From NCBI GenBank assembly GCA_017549025.1, contig JAFYWB010000010.1, positions 1 to 64,000 of the forward strand: DNA of 64,000 nt, written 5' to 3'. The position numbers and the translations under genes are program-made. The notes under the pieces were generated by a model that had not been told where the DNA came from, ran no database searches, and worked only from the letters and a program-made list of their open reading frames with translations. Of this stretch, positions 8,715-16,932 are shown one piece after another. The DNA is from Treponema sp. (GTDB lineage: Bacteria; Spirochaetota; Spirochaetia; Treponematales; Treponemataceae). Position 1 is the stretch's first letter, and every line of letters starts with the position of its first letter.

Positions 8715-9068
8715 ATGTGGGAGATAGATTACTCTGAAGAATATCAATCTTGGTTTGTTAATCTTGATGAAGCTGGCAAAGAAGCTGTATTCCAAAGGGT
8801 TTTATTACTCCAAGAATTTGGACCAAATCTTGGACGACCATATGCAGATACTTTAAAAGGGGCTAGTAAAATCAACAATCTGAAAGAACTGCGGACTCAA
8901 ACCCCAAATCAGGTTCTGAGGGTCGTTTATTATTTTGACCCTTTACGAAAAGCATACCTCCTTGTAGGTGGAGATAAAAAGGGAAAGAATCAAGATAAAT
9001 TCTACAAGGATTTAATCTCTATCGCAGAGTCAATTATTACGCAGCATGAAAAGGAGGATTTAAAATGA
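8715..9068 (+). CDS. higB: RelE/HigB-type toxin (phage Gp49-like family)
   Basis: A 117-residue small protein of the type in which the toxin gene precedes the antitoxin. The N-terminal WEIDYSEEYQSWFVNL, the central LGRPYADTLKG(A)SKINNLKELR, and the strand LRVVYYFDPLRKAYLLVGGDKKGK are hallmarks of the Gp49-like HigB branch of RelE-fold mRNA interferases; the basic GGDKKGK segment supplies RNA contacts. It overlaps the antitoxin by ATGA. Its promoter leaves essentially no leader. Confidence 0.85.
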   Translation: MWEIDYSEEYQSWFVNLDEAGKEAVFQRVLLLQEFGPNLGRPYADTLKGASKINNLKELRTQTPNQVLRVVYYFDPLRKAYLLVGGDKKGKNQDKFYKDLISIAESIITQHEKEDLK

Positions 9069-9364
9069 AAGATGCAATCAAAATGATGGAATCCGCAATG
9101 TCCCCTGAATCCATAAAAAGGGCACGTATAAAAGCTGAGCAAGAAATCTTTACTCTCCGTTTAGCAAAATTAAGAGAAGAACTAAATATCAAACAATTAG
9201 AAATGTTGCATTTCAATCAATCTTCTGTTTCCAAAATCGAAAAAAGAAAGGATATAAAACTTTCCACCTTGATTGATTACCTTGACAGTCTTGGTATGGG
9301 ATTGGAAATACGAGCCTGTCCCAAAGAGCCCCAAATGGAAGATACCCTTCTTTTGAAAATCTAA
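9065..9364 (+). CDS. higA: HigA-type antitoxin, XRE helix-turn-helix
   Basis: A 99-residue antitoxin with a helix-turn-helix around residues 36-75 (LREELNIKQLEMLHFNQSSV, then SKIEKRKD and LSTLIDYLDSLG), the Cro/C1-type pattern. It neutralises the upstream toxin and probably represses its promoter. The start overlaps the toxin stop; a GGAGG site sits 6 bases before the ATG. Its stop codon abuts repeat copy 3. Confidence 0.85.
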   Translation: MKDAIKMMESAMSPESIKRARIKAEQEIFTLRLAKLREELNIKQLEMLHFNQSSVSKIEKRKDIKLSTLIDYLDSLGMGLEIRACPKEPQMEDTLLLKI

Positions 9365-9402
9365 CCCCATCCACGGCGGTCCAGCACTGTGGGTGGAGTG
9401 AG
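9365..9402 (+). repeat. palindromic repeat, copy 3
   Basis: Diverged copy beginning CCCCATCCACGGCGG and ending CACTGTGGGTGGAGTGAG. CCAC and GTGG form the outer stem. It lies directly between the two toxin-antitoxin modules. Confidence 0.75.
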
Positions 9403-9403
9403 G

Positions 9404-9445
9404 TTGACATTGACGAATGCAACCGATTGTAGTAAATTGTAGTAA
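9404..9445 (+). promoter_or_regulatory. promoter and direct-repeat operator of RelB-YoeB module
   Basis: TTGACG at 9410-9415, 17 bases, TAAATT at 9433-9438 is a fair promoter (an overlapping TTGACA is at 9404). Two direct copies of TTGTAGTAA at 9427-9435 and 9437-9445, one helical turn apart, overlap the -10 and are likely the autoregulatory site. Confidence 0.5.
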
Positions 9446-9457
9446 GAGGTATTAATT

Positions 9458-9721
9458 ATGACTACAATTTCTGCAAAAATCGAAAATACTGACAAGACTT
9501 TATTTGAAACTATCTGCAACTCCATGGGACTAAACGTGTCCACCGCAATCACTGCCTTTGTGAAGGCAACTATCAGAGAAAACGGTATGCCCTTTGCCTT
9601 GAAAGCTGCTGATGATCCTTACATTTATTCCGAAGAAAATATGCGAGTATTACGACAAGCTATTGCCCAGATTGAAGGAGGGAAAGGTCAAGTTCACGAG
9701 CTCAAGGAGATTCCTCAGTGA
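9458..9721 (+). CDS. relB: RelB/DinJ-type antitoxin
   Basis: An 87-residue antitoxin. The ribbon-helix-helix region is TTISAKIENTDKTLFETICN followed by MGLNVSTAITAFVKATIREN, the standard RelB/DinJ pattern, and a loose C-terminal tail binds the toxin. It has an AGAGG site and shares a GTGA overlap with the toxin gene downstream. Confidence 0.9.
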   Translation: MTTISAKIENTDKTLFETICNSMGLNVSTAITAFVKATIRENGMPFALKAADDPYIYSEENMRVLRQAIAQIEGGKGQVHELKEIPQ

Positions 9722-9990
9722 TAAAGATTTGGGCAGATGTTGCTTGGAAGGATTACTGCAATTTTTTTCTCAATCACCAGTATAAACTGATAAAAATGGT
9801 TCATGAACTTATCAAAGATATTGAGCGTAATGGAAAGGATAAGGGAAGAGGTCAGCCAGAACCTTTGAAACATGAATTGACAGGTTATTGGAGCCGTCGT
9901 ATAGATTCTGCCAATCGTCTCGTATACACAACTAATGAAGATAAACTTTACATTGTGCAGTGTGGTACCCATTACCATCAAGAAAAATAG
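9718..9990 (+). CDS. yoeB: YoeB/Txe-type toxin
   Basis: A 90-residue ribosome-dependent mRNA interferase. KGRGQPEPLKHELTGYWSRR, then NRLVY and a final CGTHYH match the YoeB consensus, including the catalytic-region Glu-Pro-Leu-Lys and C-terminal His-Tyr. It starts with GTG inside the antitoxin stop. Pairing of a RelB-type antitoxin with YoeB is a known mixed combination. Confidence 0.92.
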   Translation: MIKIWADVAWKDYCNFFLNHQYKLIKMVHELIKDIERNGKDKGRGQPEPLKHELTGYWSRRIDSANRLVYTTNEDKLYIVQCGTHYHQEK

Positions 9991-9991
9991 T

Positions 9992-10034
9992 CCCCATCCC
10001 ATTCCCCTCTGCACGCACTGTGGGTGGAGTGAGT
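9992..10034 (+). repeat. palindromic repeat, copy 4
   Basis: The most diverged copy: CCCCATCCCATTCCC then GCACTGTGGGTGGAGTGAG. It lies immediately after the YoeB stop codon and marks the right edge of the accessory patch. Confidence 0.7.
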
Positions 10035-10085
10035 GGGATTCTTCCATCATTTTCATCAAAGTCACACAAATTCCTCCTCCCCAAA

Positions 10086-10114
10086 TTTACAAAACACTTT
10101 AAAGTAGTTATAAT
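10086..10114 (+). promoter_or_regulatory. liv operon promoter
   Basis: TTTACA at 10086-10091, exactly 17 bases, TATAAT at 10109-10114. The start codon follows 34 bases later behind an AGGA site, so this unit has a normal leader, unlike many others in the window. Confidence 0.8.
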
Positions 10115-10148
10115 GGACTAACTTTTTTCAATCATATTGGAGGAAATA

Positions 10149-11315
10149 ATGAAAAGATTTTCATTAATTTTTGTTGCTCTTGCCCTGCTTTTTGTGGGAT
10201 GTAGCAACGATAAGACACCTGTTGTAAAGATTGGTGTTTACGAGCCAGCTTCTGGAGATAACGGTGCTGGTGGAAAGCAGGAAACCTTGGGTGTGCAGTA
10301 TGCAAATACCGTAACTCCCACTGTTATGATTGGCGGAACTGAATACAAGGTTCAGTTGGAGATTGTGGACAACGAATCTTCCAACGATAAGGCTGTTACT
10401 GCTGCTTCTGAGCTGGTAAGTAAGGGTGTTTCCGTTGTAGTTGGTTCTTATGGTTCTGGTGTATCCATTGCTGCCAGTGATACCTTTGCTAATGCAGACA
10501 TTCCTGCCATCGGAATCACCTGTACCAACCCACAGGTAACCTTGGGCAATGACCACTACTTCCGCATTTGTTTCTTGGATCCTTTCCAGGGAACTGTTCT
10601 TGCTAACTTTGCACAGGAAAACTTTGCTGCAAAGAAGGCATATTGCTTGGCCAAGCTGGGTGACGACTACTCTGTTGGTTTGGCAAACTACTTTATCGAA
10701 GCCTTCGAAAAGCTGGGTGGAGAGGTTGTATTTGAAACCTTCCCCGAAGGAACTAGCGACTTTGCAGCCTATGTTGCCAACGCAAAGAATCAGGGGGCAG
10801 ATGTATTCTTCTCTCCCGTTTCCATCGAGGCAGCTGGATTGATTATCGAACAGGCCAGCACTCAGGGAATGGCTATTCCTATTTTGGCTGGTGACACTTG
10901 GGATTCCAACGTAGTTCTGTCTGCTGCAAAGGGCACAAACGTAAAGATTTACGTTACAACCTTCTTCGTAGAAGGAAGCCAGGAGCCTCAGGTACTGGAA
11001 TTTGTTAACGGATTCAGAAACTACATCAACACCAACGCCACCGCCAAGACAAACAACGGTGGAAACGACGAGATTTCTGCTGTATCTGCCATGGGATTCG
11101 ATGTGTACTACGTAGCACTGGAAGCCTTGAAGGCAGCTGGTTCCACAAAGGGAACTGCAGTTAAGGCTGCTCTGCCTGGTATCAGCTACACTGGTGTGTC
11201 TGGACTTATCGAATTCGATGCCACAGGTGATGCCAAGCGTGATGTTGCCTACGTTAAGCAGGTAAACAACGAAACTGGTAAGTGGGACTTTATCGCTGTT
11301 CAGTCAGTAAAATAA
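10149..11315 (+). CDS. livJ: branched-chain amino-acid ABC transporter binding lipoprotein
   Basis: A 388-residue type I periplasmic binding protein. The signal ends in LLFVGC, a good lipobox, so the protein is lipid-anchored. The LivJ pattern is seen in VVKIGVYEPASGDNGAGGKQ, then the ELVSKGVSVVVGSYGSG region that contacts the amino-acid main chain, and FDVYYVALEALKAAG near the end. The ATG at 10149 follows AGGA; the in-frame TTG at 10137 is not needed. First gene of livJHMGF, separated from livH by a perfect hairpin that should keep its expression highest. Confidence 0.92.
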   Translation: MKRFSLIFVALALLFVGCSNDKTPVVKIGVYEPASGDNGAGGKQETLGVQYANTVTPTVMIGGTEYKVQLEIVDNESSNDKAVTAASELVSKGVSVVVGSYGSGVSIAASDTFANADIPAIGITCTNPQVTLGNDHYFRICFLDPFQGTVLANFAQENFAAKKAYCLAKLGDDYSVGLANYFIEAFEKLGGEVVFETFPEGTSDFAAYVANAKNQGADVFFSPVSIEAAGLIIEQASTQGMAIPILAGDTWDSNVVLSAAKGTNVKIYVTTFFVEGSQEPQVLEFVNGFRNYINTNATAKTNNGGNDEISAVSAMGFDVYYVALEALKAAGSTKGTAVKAALPGISYTGVSGLIEFDATGDAKRDVAYVKQVNNETGKWDFIAVQSVK

Positions 11316-11329
11316 GCTTTTTCTAAATT

Positions 11330-11357
11330 GAGGTTGTCTAAGGTTTTAGACAACCTC
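11330..11357 (+). terminator. livJ-livH intercistronic hairpin
   Basis: GAGGTTGTCTAA (11330-11341) and TTAGACAACCTC (11346-11357) form a perfect 12-bp stem with a 4-base loop. There is no T-run after it, so it more likely protects the livJ 3' end or causes partial termination than blocks the operon. Confidence 0.75.
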
Positions 11358-11388
11358 TAATTTAAAAATCTTACAAAAGGACTTATCC

Positions 11389-12273
11389 ATGGATTTTGTT
11401 ACAAAGAACTTACCCTATCTTTTGGCGGGCATTTCAACAGGGGGACAGTACGCCCTCATTGCCATTGGTTATACCATGGTGTATGGTATTTTGCGTCTCA
11501 TTAACTTTGCCCACGGTGATGTATTTATGGCAGCAGGACTTATTCTGATTTATGCCCATACAGTGCTACCCCTATTTATTTCAATTCCCCTCACCATCAT
11601 CTTTACGGTGATTTTGGGCTTTGCAGTGGAGCGCATTGCTTACAAACCCTTGCGAAACGCCCCACGTATGTCCATCATGATTTCTGCAATCGGTATGTCC
11701 TATCTTTTGCAGAATCTGGCTCTGTACGTTACTGGTGGACTGACTCAGTACTATCCTTCCATTCCATGGATTTCCGATACAGTAAACATTATGGGAGCCA
11801 TGACCAAGCGTGTTACCATCATCACTCCCGTCCTGACCATCCTTTTAGTGTTGGCTTTGGTACTGCTCATTAAGCATACAAAAATTGGTATGGCCATGCG
11901 AGCTGTTTCCAGAGATTTTGAAACAGCAGAGCTTATGGGAATCAAGCTGAATTCAGTTATCAGCACCACCTTTATCATTGGTTCCTTTTTGGCCGCCATT
12001 GGTTCCATCCTCTTTTTCTCCAATTACACTGGTGTTACCCCCACCGTTGGAGCCATGCCTGGACTGAAAGCCTTTGTTGCCGCCGTTTTTGGTGGAATTG
12101 GTTCTATTCCCGGCGCCGTTATTGGAGCCTTTATCATCGGTATTTGCGAAAACCTCATCAAGGGACTGGGCTGGACCACCTTTAGTGACGCCTTTACCTT
12201 TGTGCTGCTGATTGGAGTACTGATGTTCATGCCCACTGGTCTCTTTGGCGAAAAAACCACGGACAAGGTATAA
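11389..12273 (+). CDS. livH: branched-chain amino-acid ABC transporter permease LivH
   Basis: A 294-residue polytopic permease with about eight membrane segments. YALIAIGYTMVYGILRLINF near residue 22 and AVFGGIGSIPGAVIGAF near residue 224 are standard LivH motifs; the second is the loop that docks on the ATPases. AAGGA precedes the ATG. It pairs with LivM to form the channel. Confidence 0.93.
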   Translation: MDFVTKNLPYLLAGISTGGQYALIAIGYTMVYGILRLINFAHGDVFMAAGLILIYAHTVLPLFISIPLTIIFTVILGFAVERIAYKPLRNAPRMSIMISAIGMSYLLQNLALYVTGGLTQYYPSIPWISDTVNIMGAMTKRVTIITPVLTILLVLALVLLIKHTKIGMAMRAVSRDFETAELMGIKLNSVISTTFIIGSFLAAIGSILFFSNYTGVTPTVGAMPGLKAFVAAVFGGIGSIPGAVIGAFIIGICENLIKGLGWTTFSDAFTFVLLIGVLMFMPTGLFGEKTTDKV

Positions 12274-12282
12274 GGAGACACC

Positions 12283-13440
12283 ATGAATACACTGACAAAT
12301 ACCCTCACCACCAGCAAAAGAAAAAACCTCATCATTGGATTTGTGCTTTTGGCTCTGCTGTTCGGTGTGATTGCAATACTGGAGCAGATTCTTCCCAGAA
12401 CCTCCATGCTCTTTACGGTGCTGAAAAAGGGCGCCATCTACGCACTGGTTGCCGTGTCCATGAACCTGCTGAATGGATTTACTGGATTGTTCTCCTTGGG
12501 ACAAGCAGGCTTTATGCTGATTGGAGCCTATACCTACGCAATCTTTACCATTCCCCAAGACCAGCGAGCAGCTGTGTACCAGTACTACGACGGCGGAATG
12601 ATTCATTTTACCCTGCCTCTGCCAGTAGCCATAATTTTGGCTGGTTGTGCCGCCGCCCTCTTTGCCTTCCTTATTGGATTGCCAGTGCTCAAGCTGAAAA
12701 GCGACTACCTTGCCATTGCCACCTTGGGCTTTGCAGAAATTATCCGTGCAATCTTTCAGTGGGACAAATTGGGAGCCATTACCAACGGTTCCAACCTGCT
12801 GAGAAAATATCCCGTGTTCAAAAGCACCCTCTTTCCCTTTGCGGTGGCGGGCATCTGTATCGCCTTGATTTTGCTGCTGATTAATTCCACCTACGGCCGA
12901 GCTTTCAAAGCCATTCGTGACGATGAAGTAGCAGCAGAAGCCATGGGAATCAATCTTGCCCACCACAAGCGACTGGCCTTTATCATCAGCTCCTTCTTTG
13001 CAGGTATTTCTGGTGCCTTGCTGGCTATGTTCCAGACTACCATTCAGGCAAGCCAGTTCAAGTCAGCCATGACCTACGAAATCCTTTTGATTGTGGTTAT
13101 TGGTGGAATCGGTAGCGTTACGGGAAGCTGTATTTCATCCTTCCTGTTTATTGCCTGCTCCGAGTGGTGGCTGCGATTCTTGGATAATGCAAACCTGTTC
13201 ATCGGAAACTTCCACGTGCCACTGCTGCGTCCCGGCTTCCGAAAGGTAGTGTTCTCCATCGTGATTATGGCCATCGTTCTGTTTTATCAGAAAGGCATTA
13301 TGGGTGACAGAGAATTTTCCATTGCAGGCATTAAGAAATTCTTCCTGTCACTGCCAGCTCGCTTTACAAAAAAGAAAGCTACTTCCCAGCCTATCACAGG
13401 CCAGGAAGCTCCCACTCACACTGCCAAGGAGGATAAGTAA
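12283..13440 (+). CDS. livM: branched-chain amino-acid ABC transporter permease LivM
   Basis: A 385-residue permease, the LivM partner. SMNLLNGFTGLFSLGQAGFM near residue 59 and VIGGIGSVTGSCI near residue 274 are diagnostic. A GGAG site precedes the ATG 9 bases after livH. A cytoplasmic tail of about 40 hydrophilic residues follows the last membrane segment. Confidence 0.93.
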   Translation: MNTLTNTLTTSKRKNLIIGFVLLALLFGVIAILEQILPRTSMLFTVLKKGAIYALVAVSMNLLNGFTGLFSLGQAGFMLIGAYTYAIFTIPQDQRAAVYQYYDGGMIHFTLPLPVAIILAGCAAALFAFLIGLPVLKLKSDYLAIATLGFAEIIRAIFQWDKLGAITNGSNLLRKYPVFKSTLFPFAVAGICIALILLLINSTYGRAFKAIRDDEVAAEAMGINLAHHKRLAFIISSFFAGISGALLAMFQTTIQASQFKSAMTYEILLIVVIGGIGSVTGSCISSFLFIACSEWWLRFLDNANLFIGNFHVPLLRPGFRKVVFSIVIMAIVLFYQKGIMGDREFSIAGIKKFFLSLPARFTKKKATSQPITGQEAPTHTAKEDK

Positions 13441-13442
13441 CC

Positions 13443-14291
13443 ATGGAACGAACCATCCCAGAAAACAATATCTTGACCATGGAAAATGTCACCATGCAGT
13501 TTGGTGGTGTTGTGGCGGTAAACTCCCTTTCCTTGGAAGTGAACAAGGGTGAAATTGTTTCCCTCATTGGCCCCAACGGAGCGGGAAAAACCACTGCTTT
13601 CAACGTGGTAACAGGTGTGTACGCTCCCACCAACGGTGCAGTTTTCTTCAAGGGCAAGAAAATCATCGAGAATTTCCCCAAGGGAAAAATGAAGCGGCTC
13701 TACGGTGGCACCCAGCAGGGAGAATACACCAAAACCTTGGAGCCCACCCCAGACAAGATTACCGCTCTGGGCATTGCCCGAACCTTCCAGAATATTCGTT
13801 TGTGGAAAAGTCAAACAGTATTCAATAACGTGCTGATTGCCAAGCACATGAGACGAACTAGCAATATTTTTTCTGCCACCTTCCGCTTGAATCACAAGGA
13901 AGAAAAGCGCCAGAAAGAAGAAGCTCTGAAACTGCTGGAGATTTTAGGTTTGCTGGAGGTAAAGGATGAGCTTTGCACTAGCCTTCCCTACGGATTGCAG
14001 CGTCGACTAGAAATTGCTCGTGCTCTGGCTACCGAGCCAACCTTGCTGTTGTTGGACGAGCCTGCCGCTGGTATGAATCCTCAGGAAACTGCGGAGCTTA
14101 CCGCTTTTATCAGAAAGATTCGTGACGATTTTAACCTAACGGTACTGATGATTGAGCACCACATGGATTTGGTTATGGATATTTCCGATCGAGTGTACGT
14201 ATTGAATTTTGGTGCCCTGATTGCAGAGGGAACACCAGAGGAAGTCCAGAGCAATCCTGTGGTAATTTCCGCTTATTTAGGAGAAAACTAA
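13443..14291 (+). CDS. livG: branched-chain amino-acid ABC transporter ATPase LivG
   Basis: A 282-residue ATPase. Walker A GPNGAGKTT near residue 43, the LivG-specific GIARTFQNIRLW insertion, signature region SLPYGLQRRLEIARAL, and Walker B LLLLDEPAAGMN are all intact, with the switch in MIEHHMDLVM. The start is 2 bases after livM, behind AGGAGG. The insert between Walker A and the Q-loop is slightly longer than usual. Confidence 0.93.
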   Translation: MERTIPENNILTMENVTMQFGGVVAVNSLSLEVNKGEIVSLIGPNGAGKTTAFNVVTGVYAPTNGAVFFKGKKIIENFPKGKMKRLYGGTQQGEYTKTLEPTPDKITALGIARTFQNIRLWKSQTVFNNVLIAKHMRRTSNIFSATFRLNHKEEKRQKEEALKLLEILGLLEVKDELCTSLPYGLQRRLEIARALATEPTLLLLDEPAAGMNPQETAELTAFIRKIRDDFNLTVLMIEHHMDLVMDISDRVYVLNFGALIAEGTPEEVQSNPVVISAYLGEN

Positions 14292-15019
14292 TGCTAAAAA
14301 TAGAAAATCTCAACGTATCCTATGGTGGCATTAAGGCGCTGCAAGGTATTAACATGGAAGTGCCAGAAGGAAAGATTGTTACCTTAATTGGAGCCAACGG
14401 TGCAGGAAAATCAAGCCTTTTGCGAACCATCTCTGGCTTGGTAAAGGCAGAAAGTGGTTCCATCAAGGTGAATCAAAAAGAAATTGTAGGATTACCCATC
14501 CACAAGATTTGTAAGGAAGGCATTGCCCTTTCTCCTGAAGGTCGCCGTGTTTTTAGCGACCTGTCCGTAAAGGAAAACCTGAAAATCGGAGCCTATCTTC
14601 GCAAGGATACCAAGGAAATCGAAAAGGACATTGAATGGGTCTACAGCCTTTTCCCCCGATTGCAGGAGCGTTCTTGGCAATATGCAGGAACCCTCAGCGG
14701 TGGAGAACAGCAGATGTTGGCGGTGGGACGAGCCTTAATGAGCCGCCCAAAGCTACTGATGCTAGACGAGCCATCCCTTGGTCTTGCTCCCCTGATTGTA
14801 CAGCAGATTTTTAGCATTATTCAGGACATCAACAAGGCGGGAGTTACCATTTTGCTGATTGAGCAAAACGCCAACATGGCTCTGAAAATTGCCGATTTGG
14901 CCTACGTTATTGAAACAGGACACATTGTGCTGAAGGGCTCTGGTCAAGAGCTGTTACAAAACGAAAACGTACGAGAAGCATATTTGGGAAAGAAAAAGGA
15001 TGGTCACCATGGCCTTTGA
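14291..15019 (+). CDS. livF: branched-chain amino-acid ABC transporter ATPase LivF
   Basis: A 242-residue ATPase. Walker A GANGAGKSS near residue 33, ALSPEGRRVFSDLSVKENL typical of LivF, signature LSGGEQQMLAVGRALM and Walker B LLMLDEPSLGLAP. Its ATG overlaps the livG stop by one base. Last transport gene of the operon. Confidence 0.94.
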   Translation: MLKIENLNVSYGGIKALQGINMEVPEGKIVTLIGANGAGKSSLLRTISGLVKAESGSIKVNQKEIVGLPIHKICKEGIALSPEGRRVFSDLSVKENLKIGAYLRKDTKEIEKDIEWVYSLFPRLQERSWQYAGTLSGGEQQMLAVGRALMSRPKLLMLDEPSLGLAPLIVQQIFSIIQDINKAGVTILLIEQNANMALKIADLAYVIETGHIVLKGSGQELLQNENVREAYLGKKKDGHHGL

Positions 15020-15518
15020 CGTTTTCCTTGCAGTTTTGGGAGCCATCTGCCTACTGATTGGAACAGTTGGCTGTGTGTTTCCTGTTTTGCCGGGAGTGAT
15101 TTTAGCTTGGTGTGGGCTTTTGTCCGCCTATTTTTCCCATTATTGCGATATTCCCACGGTATTGTTGGTGGCCACAGGCATTACCACCGCCATCATCTCC
15201 GTTTTGGACAACCTGATTCCCATTTACTTCACAAAAAAGACAGGTGGCTCCAAGGCGGGGATGTGGGGCTCCACCATCGGCTTAATTGTGGGTATCTTTA
15301 TTGGCCCCTGGGGAATTGTGCTGGGGCCCTTTGCAGGAGCCTTGGCAGGAGAGCTTATCCACGACAATCGTGACATGAAGCGGGCAATAAAATCTGCCAG
15401 CGGTGCCTTCTTGGGCTTTTTGCTGGGAACGGGATTAAAGCTTGTCCTTTGTGGCTTTTTGATTTGGATTTATCTTGAAAGCTTTAAGCTAGAGCCAGCC
15501 TTTAGTTTTTTAGGCTAA
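15009..15518 (+). CDS. DUF456 membrane protein
   Basis: A small (169-residue) inner-membrane protein with four or five hydrophobic segments. LLIGTVGCVFPVLPGVILAW at the N-terminus, then GSKAGMWGSTIGLIVG and GPFAGALAGEL, are typical of the DUF456 family, whose function is unknown. The ATG at 15009 has AAAGGA at a good distance; the ATG at 15000 is the alternative. It overlaps the end of livF, so it is translated from the liv transcript although its relation to transport is unclear. Confidence 0.8.
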   Translation: MAFDVFLAVLGAICLLIGTVGCVFPVLPGVILAWCGLLSAYFSHYCDIPTVLLVATGITTAIISVLDNLIPIYFTKKTGGSKAGMWGSTIGLIVGIFIGPWGIVLGPFAGALAGELIHDNRDMKRAIKSASGAFLGFLLGTGLKLVLCGFLIWIYLESFKLEPAFSFLG

Positions 15519-15530
15519 AGCTCCAAGGTA

Positions 15531-16268
15531 TCAGCCCCACAGTGCCTGCTGAACAAGCAATTCATTAGGTTTTACAGAACAGCAGAGAAACAGCACCTGT
15601 ACACCAGCTTCACGAGCCAATTGCAGAGCCTGTCCAAACTCTGGATGGGTTTCTACATTGGCTCGCACTTCTTTTATGCCTTCCATTTGAATCACAAAGG
15701 CAGCAATACACCGAAAGCCCTGTCGGGCTGCAGCAGCCAATTCTTGCAAGTGCTTTACTCCACGCTCCGTGGGTGCATCGGGGAAATAGCCCACACCATC
15801 AATTTCTAAGGTGCAGCCCTTAACCTCCATTAAGTAACGAGGAGCTGCAGCTTGTTCAGTTTGGTCAGCGGGAGTGTGGGCGGGGAAAGCAGCCCCACGC
15901 CAAAACTCAGCTTTGGGCTGGCCTTCCATGTAAAAATCGATTCGAGACTTACCGTAGCTATATTCAGCCTTAACCAGAGAAAAGCCCTGAGCTTTGAGCC
16001 ATTCGCCAGCCACTTTATTGGGAGCCTGACTATCCATGTTCACCAAGCCAAGCCCCGCTTTGTGCACCACCACCAAATCATAGCGAGTTTTGCGGCTGGG
16101 ATTATCACTTTCTTCCAGATACACGGTGGCACCAGGCAGCAACAGCTCCTTGCACCGCCCAGTGTTCTTTACGTGGACGGTCTCCCGCCTTCCGTCAATC
16201 TCCACCTCCGCCACAAAACGGTTAGGTCTACGGATAAATTTTCCTTCTACAATAGCATTATACATCAT
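15531..16268 (-). CDS. sfsA: SfsA family protein
   Basis: A 245-residue SfsA protein: an N-terminal OB-like domain (FVAEVEIDGRRETVHVKNTG), then the PD-(D/E)XK-like nuclease-fold part with SRIDFYME, YLMEVKGCTLE and the FPDAPTERGVKHLQEL motif. Once described as a sugar-fermentation stimulation factor; its real biochemical role is uncertain, with nucleic-acid binding reported for homologues. A short insertion near residues 128-140 is rich in alanine. Two adjacent ATG codons (16268 and 16265) are possible starts. It is convergent with the DUF456 gene. Confidence 0.93.
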   Translation of the reverse strand: MMYNAIVEGKFIRRPNRFVAEVEIDGRRETVHVKNTGRCKELLLPGATVYLEESDNPSRKTRYDLVVVHKAGLGLVNMDSQAPNKVAGEWLKAQGFSLVKAEYSYGKSRIDFYMEGQPKAEFWRGAAFPAHTPADQTEQAAAPRYLMEVKGCTLEIDGVGYFPDAPTERGVKHLQELAAAARQGFRCIAAFVIQMEGIKEVRANVETHPEFGQALQLAREAGVQVLFLCCSVKPNELLVQQALWG

Positions 16269-16280
16269 GATGAACTAAAT

Positions 16281-16580
16281 CTATACCAGCCTTTCACTTG
16301 CTGTTTTGTATACATCAAAACTATCTCGTTTGCCAATGGCAATCACCTTTACGAGAATATTTTCCTGCTGAACAAAATACACAATCCGAATTCGCTTATT
16401 GTCCACATACATTTTCCTATATCCAGCCAAATTGTAACCGTGTTTGTTGCCTAATTCTTCTCCCAACAAGGGACTCGTTGCTATTTTCATCAATTGTTTA
16501 GAAACAAGAATTCGTACACGATTATCTAGCTGAAAAAAATCTTTTTCAGCTTCGGGATGGAAAAGAATTTTATAATTCAT
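16281..16580 (-). CDS. RelE/ParE-type toxin
   Basis: A 99-residue toxin. KILFHPEAEKDFFQLDNRVR, then GYRKMYVDNKRIRIVYFV and VKVIAIGKRDSFDVYKTA, follow the RelE-fold pattern of a first helix pair and a beta-sheet with basic residues. It overlaps its antitoxin gene by 11 bases. Confidence 0.85.
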   Translation of the reverse strand: MNYKILFHPEAEKDFFQLDNRVRILVSKQLMKIATSPLLGEELGNKHGYNLAGYRKMYVDNKRIRIVYFVQQENILVKVIAIGKRDSFDVYKTASERLV

Positions 16581-16869
16581 TACCTGTAATTCCAGCTTTT
16601 TTCAAAACATCTTCAAAAGGAATATAGGATGAAGCAGGAGTTTCTGTACGTTGGCCAATAATCGTAGCCAATTCCATGTATTCAGCTCTTTGAGCCTGAG
16701 CATGAAGTCGCTCATACTCATCCACAGAAAGAATTACCGCCTCCATCTCATTATTTCTGATAACACCAATTTTTTGACGTTCATGAGAAAGCAGACTTCG
16801 TATAAGAGAAGAAAACTGACGGACAACAGTAGTTGATGAAATTATTTCATTTCGTGCAAAGGTAGTCAT
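16570..16869 (-). CDS. Phd/YefM-type antitoxin
   Basis: A 99-residue antitoxin. STTVVRQFSSLIRSLLSHER and IGVIRNNEMEAVILSVDEYERL match the Phd/YefM fold, which binds DNA with its N-terminus and the toxin with its C-terminus. The ATG at 16869 follows GGAGG by 5 bases. The promoter upstream is covered by a perfect palindrome, the likely autoregulatory site. Confidence 0.85.
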   Translation of the reverse strand: MTTFARNEIISSTTVVRQFSSLIRSLLSHERQKIGVIRNNEMEAVILSVDEYERLHAQAQRAEYMELATIIGQRTETPASSYIPFEDVLKKAGITGNEL

Positions 16870-16877
16870 AGATGCCT

Positions 16878-16915
16878 CCACATATAATTATACATAGAAT
16901 TATATGTGGAATCAA
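16878..16915 (-). promoter_or_regulatory. promoter and palindromic operator of the Phd-RelE module
   Basis: A perfect inverted repeat with 12-base arms, CCACATATAATT (16878-16889) and AATTATATGTGG (16898-16909). On the leftward strand TTGATT (complement of 16910-16915), 17 bases and TATAAT (complement of 16887-16892) form a promoter enclosing it, as expected for antitoxin autorepression. Confidence 0.75.
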
Positions 16916-16932
16916 TCTTAAAAACACTTCCC

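Noticed and set aside
5181-10034. The four palindromic repeats as integron attC sites
   Set aside because: They follow modules as attC sites do, but lack paired R boxes and L boxes with extrahelical bases; only two have a GTTGAC after them.
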